The notes beneath the pieces are model-generated. The model saw nothing but the letters and a program-made list of their open reading frames with translations. It had not been told where the DNA came from and did not search any database. From the NCBI GenBank assembly GCA_947177525.1, contig CAMWUW010000004.1:1-64000 (forward strand): a stretch of DNA of 64,000 bases. The letters run 5' to 3'. Shown here piece by piece: positions 62,253 through 64,000 of the stretch (position 1 is its first letter; the number at the start of each line of letters is the position of its first letter). The translations under genes and the position numbers were made by a program. This DNA is from an uncultured Bacteroidales bacterium (GTDB taxonomy: Bacteria > Bacteroidota > Bacteroidia > Bacteroidales > UBA932).

Positions 62253-64000
62253 TTAGTCTTTATAGTTTCTGGTGACAATCTTGATATTCTCATAGTTGAG
62301 AGGCTCCTTATGAAGCTCAGGCTCAACGTTATCTCCCTTATACTCCCAAGCTGCAACGTACATGTAGTTCTCGTCGTCACGCTTGGTCTCGCCGTCCTCG
62401 GTCTGCATCTCCTCACGGAAATGACCTCCGCAAGACTCGTTTCTGTTCAGCGCGTCACGGGCCATAAGCTCACCTATTTCAAGGAAATCCGCAAGCCTGA
62501 GAGCCTTCTCAAGCTCCTGGTTGAACTCACCGTTCTCACCGGCCACATAGACATTCTCCCAGAACTCCTTGCGCAGCTCCTGGATAAGTTTGATTCCTTC
62601 TTTCAGACCAGCCTCGTTGCGGGCCATTCCGACATGCTCCCACATGATATGTCCGAGTCTCTTGTGGATAGAATCAACTGACTCCTTGCCCTTGATGCCC
62701 AGAAGTTTGCTGATCTTGTTCTTGACAGCCTTCTCGGCCTCTGCAAACTCAGGTGCATTGATGTCTGTCTTAGGCTCCTTGAATTTAGAGGCAAGATAAT
62801 CACCTATAGTGTAAGGAAGGATGAAATATCCGTCAGCAAGTCCCTGCATGAGGGCCGAAGCACCGAGACGGTTTCCGCCGTGGTCAGAGAAGTTGGCCTC
62901 TCCGATTGCATAAAGACCAGGGATGGTCGTCATAAGGTTATAGTCAACCCAGATACCTCCCATTGTGTAGTGGATAGCCGGATAGATCATCATCGGCTCC
63001 TCGTACGGGTTGGTATCGGTAATCTTCTCGTACATCTGGAAGAGGTTTCCGTAACGGGCCTTGATGACATCCTTTCCGAGACGCTCGATGGCTGTCTTGA
63101 AATCAAGGAATACGGCAAGTCCTGTCTCATTTACTCCGAAGCCGGCATCGCAGCGTTCCTTGGCAGCACGTGAAGCCACGTCACGAGGCACAAGGTTACC
63201 GAAAGCCGGATAACGGCGCTCAAGATAGTAGTCACGGTCTTCCTCAGCTATCTGTGAAGGCTTGATCTGATGCTTGCGCAGCTTCGCTACATCTTCCATC
63301 TTCTTCGGCACCCAGATACGTCCGTCGTTACGGAGCGACTCTGACATAAGGGTCAGCTTTGACTGCTGCTCACCGTGCACCGGAATACAAGTAGGGTGAA
63401 TCTGAGCGAAACAAGGGTTGGCAAAGAACGCACCCTTCTTATAGCACTGCCATGCAGCAGAACCGTTGCTGTTCATTGCATTTGTAGAAAGGAAATATGC
63501 ATTTCCGTATCCTCCGGTCGCGATTACAACGGCATGTGCGCCGAATCTCTCAATCTCTCCGGTAACGAGGTTTCTGGCAATGATACCCTTGGCCTCTCCG
63601 TTAATGAGCACAAGCTCAAGCATCTCATGACGAGGATAGCTCTTGACTGTACCGGCCTTGATCTGGCGGTTGAGAGCAGCGTATGCACCGAGAAGAAGCT
63701 GCTGTCCGGTTTGTCCGCGCGCATAGAAGGTACGGCTTACCTGCGCACCTCCGAAAGAGCGGTTTGCAAGAAGTCCGCCGTACTCCCTTGCGAAAGGTAC
63801 ACCCTGCGCCACGCACTGGTCAATGATGTTGTTGCTCACCTCTGCAAGACGGTACACGTTGGCTTCACGGCTACGGTAGTCACCTCCCTTGATGGTATCA
63901 TAGAAAAGTCGATAGATTGAGTCATTGTCATTATGGTAGTTCTTTGCGGCATTGATACCTCCCTGCGCGGCAATCGAGTGCGCACGGCGAGGAGAATCGC
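62253..64000 (-). CDS. sdhA: Succinate dehydrogenase / fumarate reductase flavoprotein subunit (partial)
   Basis: The gene runs off the right edge; the track's start at 63857 is internal, since the same frame continues to the window end with the conserved [20 protein letters not shown]. Other family blocks are [49 protein letters not shown] (substrate site), [17 protein letters not shown] and [24 protein letters not shown]. It binds FAD and oxidises succinate or reduces fumarate. The cytochrome subunit should lie just beyond the edge. Confidence 0.95.
   Translation of the reverse strand, partial: DSPRRAHSIAAQGGINAAKNYHNDNDSIYRLFYDTIKGGDYRSREANVYRLAEVSNNIIDQCVAQGVPFAREYGGLLANRSFGGAQVSRTFYARGQTGQQLLLGAYAALNRQIKAGTVKSYPRHEMLELVLINGEAKGIIARNLVTGEIERFGAHAVVIATGGYGNAYFLSTNAMNSNGSAAWQCYKKGAFFANPCFAQIHPTCIPVHGEQQSKLTLMSESLRNDGRIWVPKKMEDVAKLRKHQIKPSQIAEEDRDYYLERRYPAFGNLVPRDVASRAAKERCDAGFGVNETGLAVFLDFKTAIERLGKDVIKARYGNLFQMYEKITDTNPYEEPMMIYPAIHYTMGGIWVDYNLMTTIPGLYAIGEANFSDHGGNRLGASALMQGLADGYFILPYTIGDYLASKFKEPKTDINAPEFAEAEKAVKNKISKLLGIKGKESVDSIHKRLGHIMWEHVGMARNEAGLKEGIKLIQELRKEFWENVYVAGENGEFNQELEKALRLADFLEIGELMARDALNRNESCGGHFREEMQTEDGETKRDDENYMYVAAWEYKGDNVEPELHKEPLNYENIKIVTRNYKD

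Overview
The window is chromosomal DNA from a Bacteroidota bacterium, most likely a gut-type Bacteroidales. The evidence is a SusC/SusD pair with DUF1735, BACON and LamG lipoproteins, a fused SecDF, a single-chain glycyl-tRNA synthetase, NigD-like and DUF6443 RHS proteins, and promoters of the Bacteroidales type (TAnnTTTG about 20 bases after TTG or TTTG) with almost no Shine-Dalgarno signal. I cannot fix the genus from sequence alone.

Layout. 0.4-20 kb is mostly housekeeping: rsmA; a minus-strand operon of DUF6249, an ECF sigma factor, a DUF5056-like protein and a GH95 fucosidase lipoprotein; an AlkD-like glycosylase; an Fe-S flavoprotein; tRNA-Ser(GCU); a PD40/SPOR protein followed by NfeD and FloA; secDF; dnaE; a secreted EEP-family hydrolase; and a 54-aa rubredoxin that is absent from the ORF track. 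20.1-28.7 kb is one glycan-use operon read on the minus strand: SusC, SusD, a GH18 endoglycosidase-like lipoprotein, and two surface lipoproteins with LamG domains. It ends at a bidirectional terminator.

28.8-44.3 kb is the accessory region and the most interesting part. A two-gene RHS carrier (1396 aa, then 1213 aa) is followed, all on the minus strand, by two paralogous secreted proteins and then three orphan RHS modules. Each module has a truncated stretch of RHS core and a different C-terminal tip. Two of the three also have an adjacent membrane or lipoprotein partner and a terminator of their own. One tip is a metzincin-type protease. All three orphans, but not the main gene, carry the same 78-bp in-frame insertion bounded by 9-bp direct repeats at the core/tip junction. 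In two of them the junction is broken, one by a 1-base deletion and one by a stop codon. The array ends in two tandem WG-repeat-like secreted paralogs that share a C-terminus.

44.7-64 kb is again core: a ThiL-like protein that appears to have lost its acidic active-site residues; NigD-like, ECF sigma, and a membrane-anchor plus beta-barrel protein; a second NfeD/flotillin pair with a small XRE regulator; glyS, folK, a DUF59 protein, sufE and sufS on the minus strand; ruvA; mnmG and ybeY; a TonB-type energy transducer; hflX; and sdhB with partial sdhA running off the right edge. Two ParB-binding (parS-like) sites lie 1.15 kb apart after ruvA and inside mnmG, suggesting that this end lies in the origin-proximal domain. 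Several intergenic regions hold related palindromic repeats.
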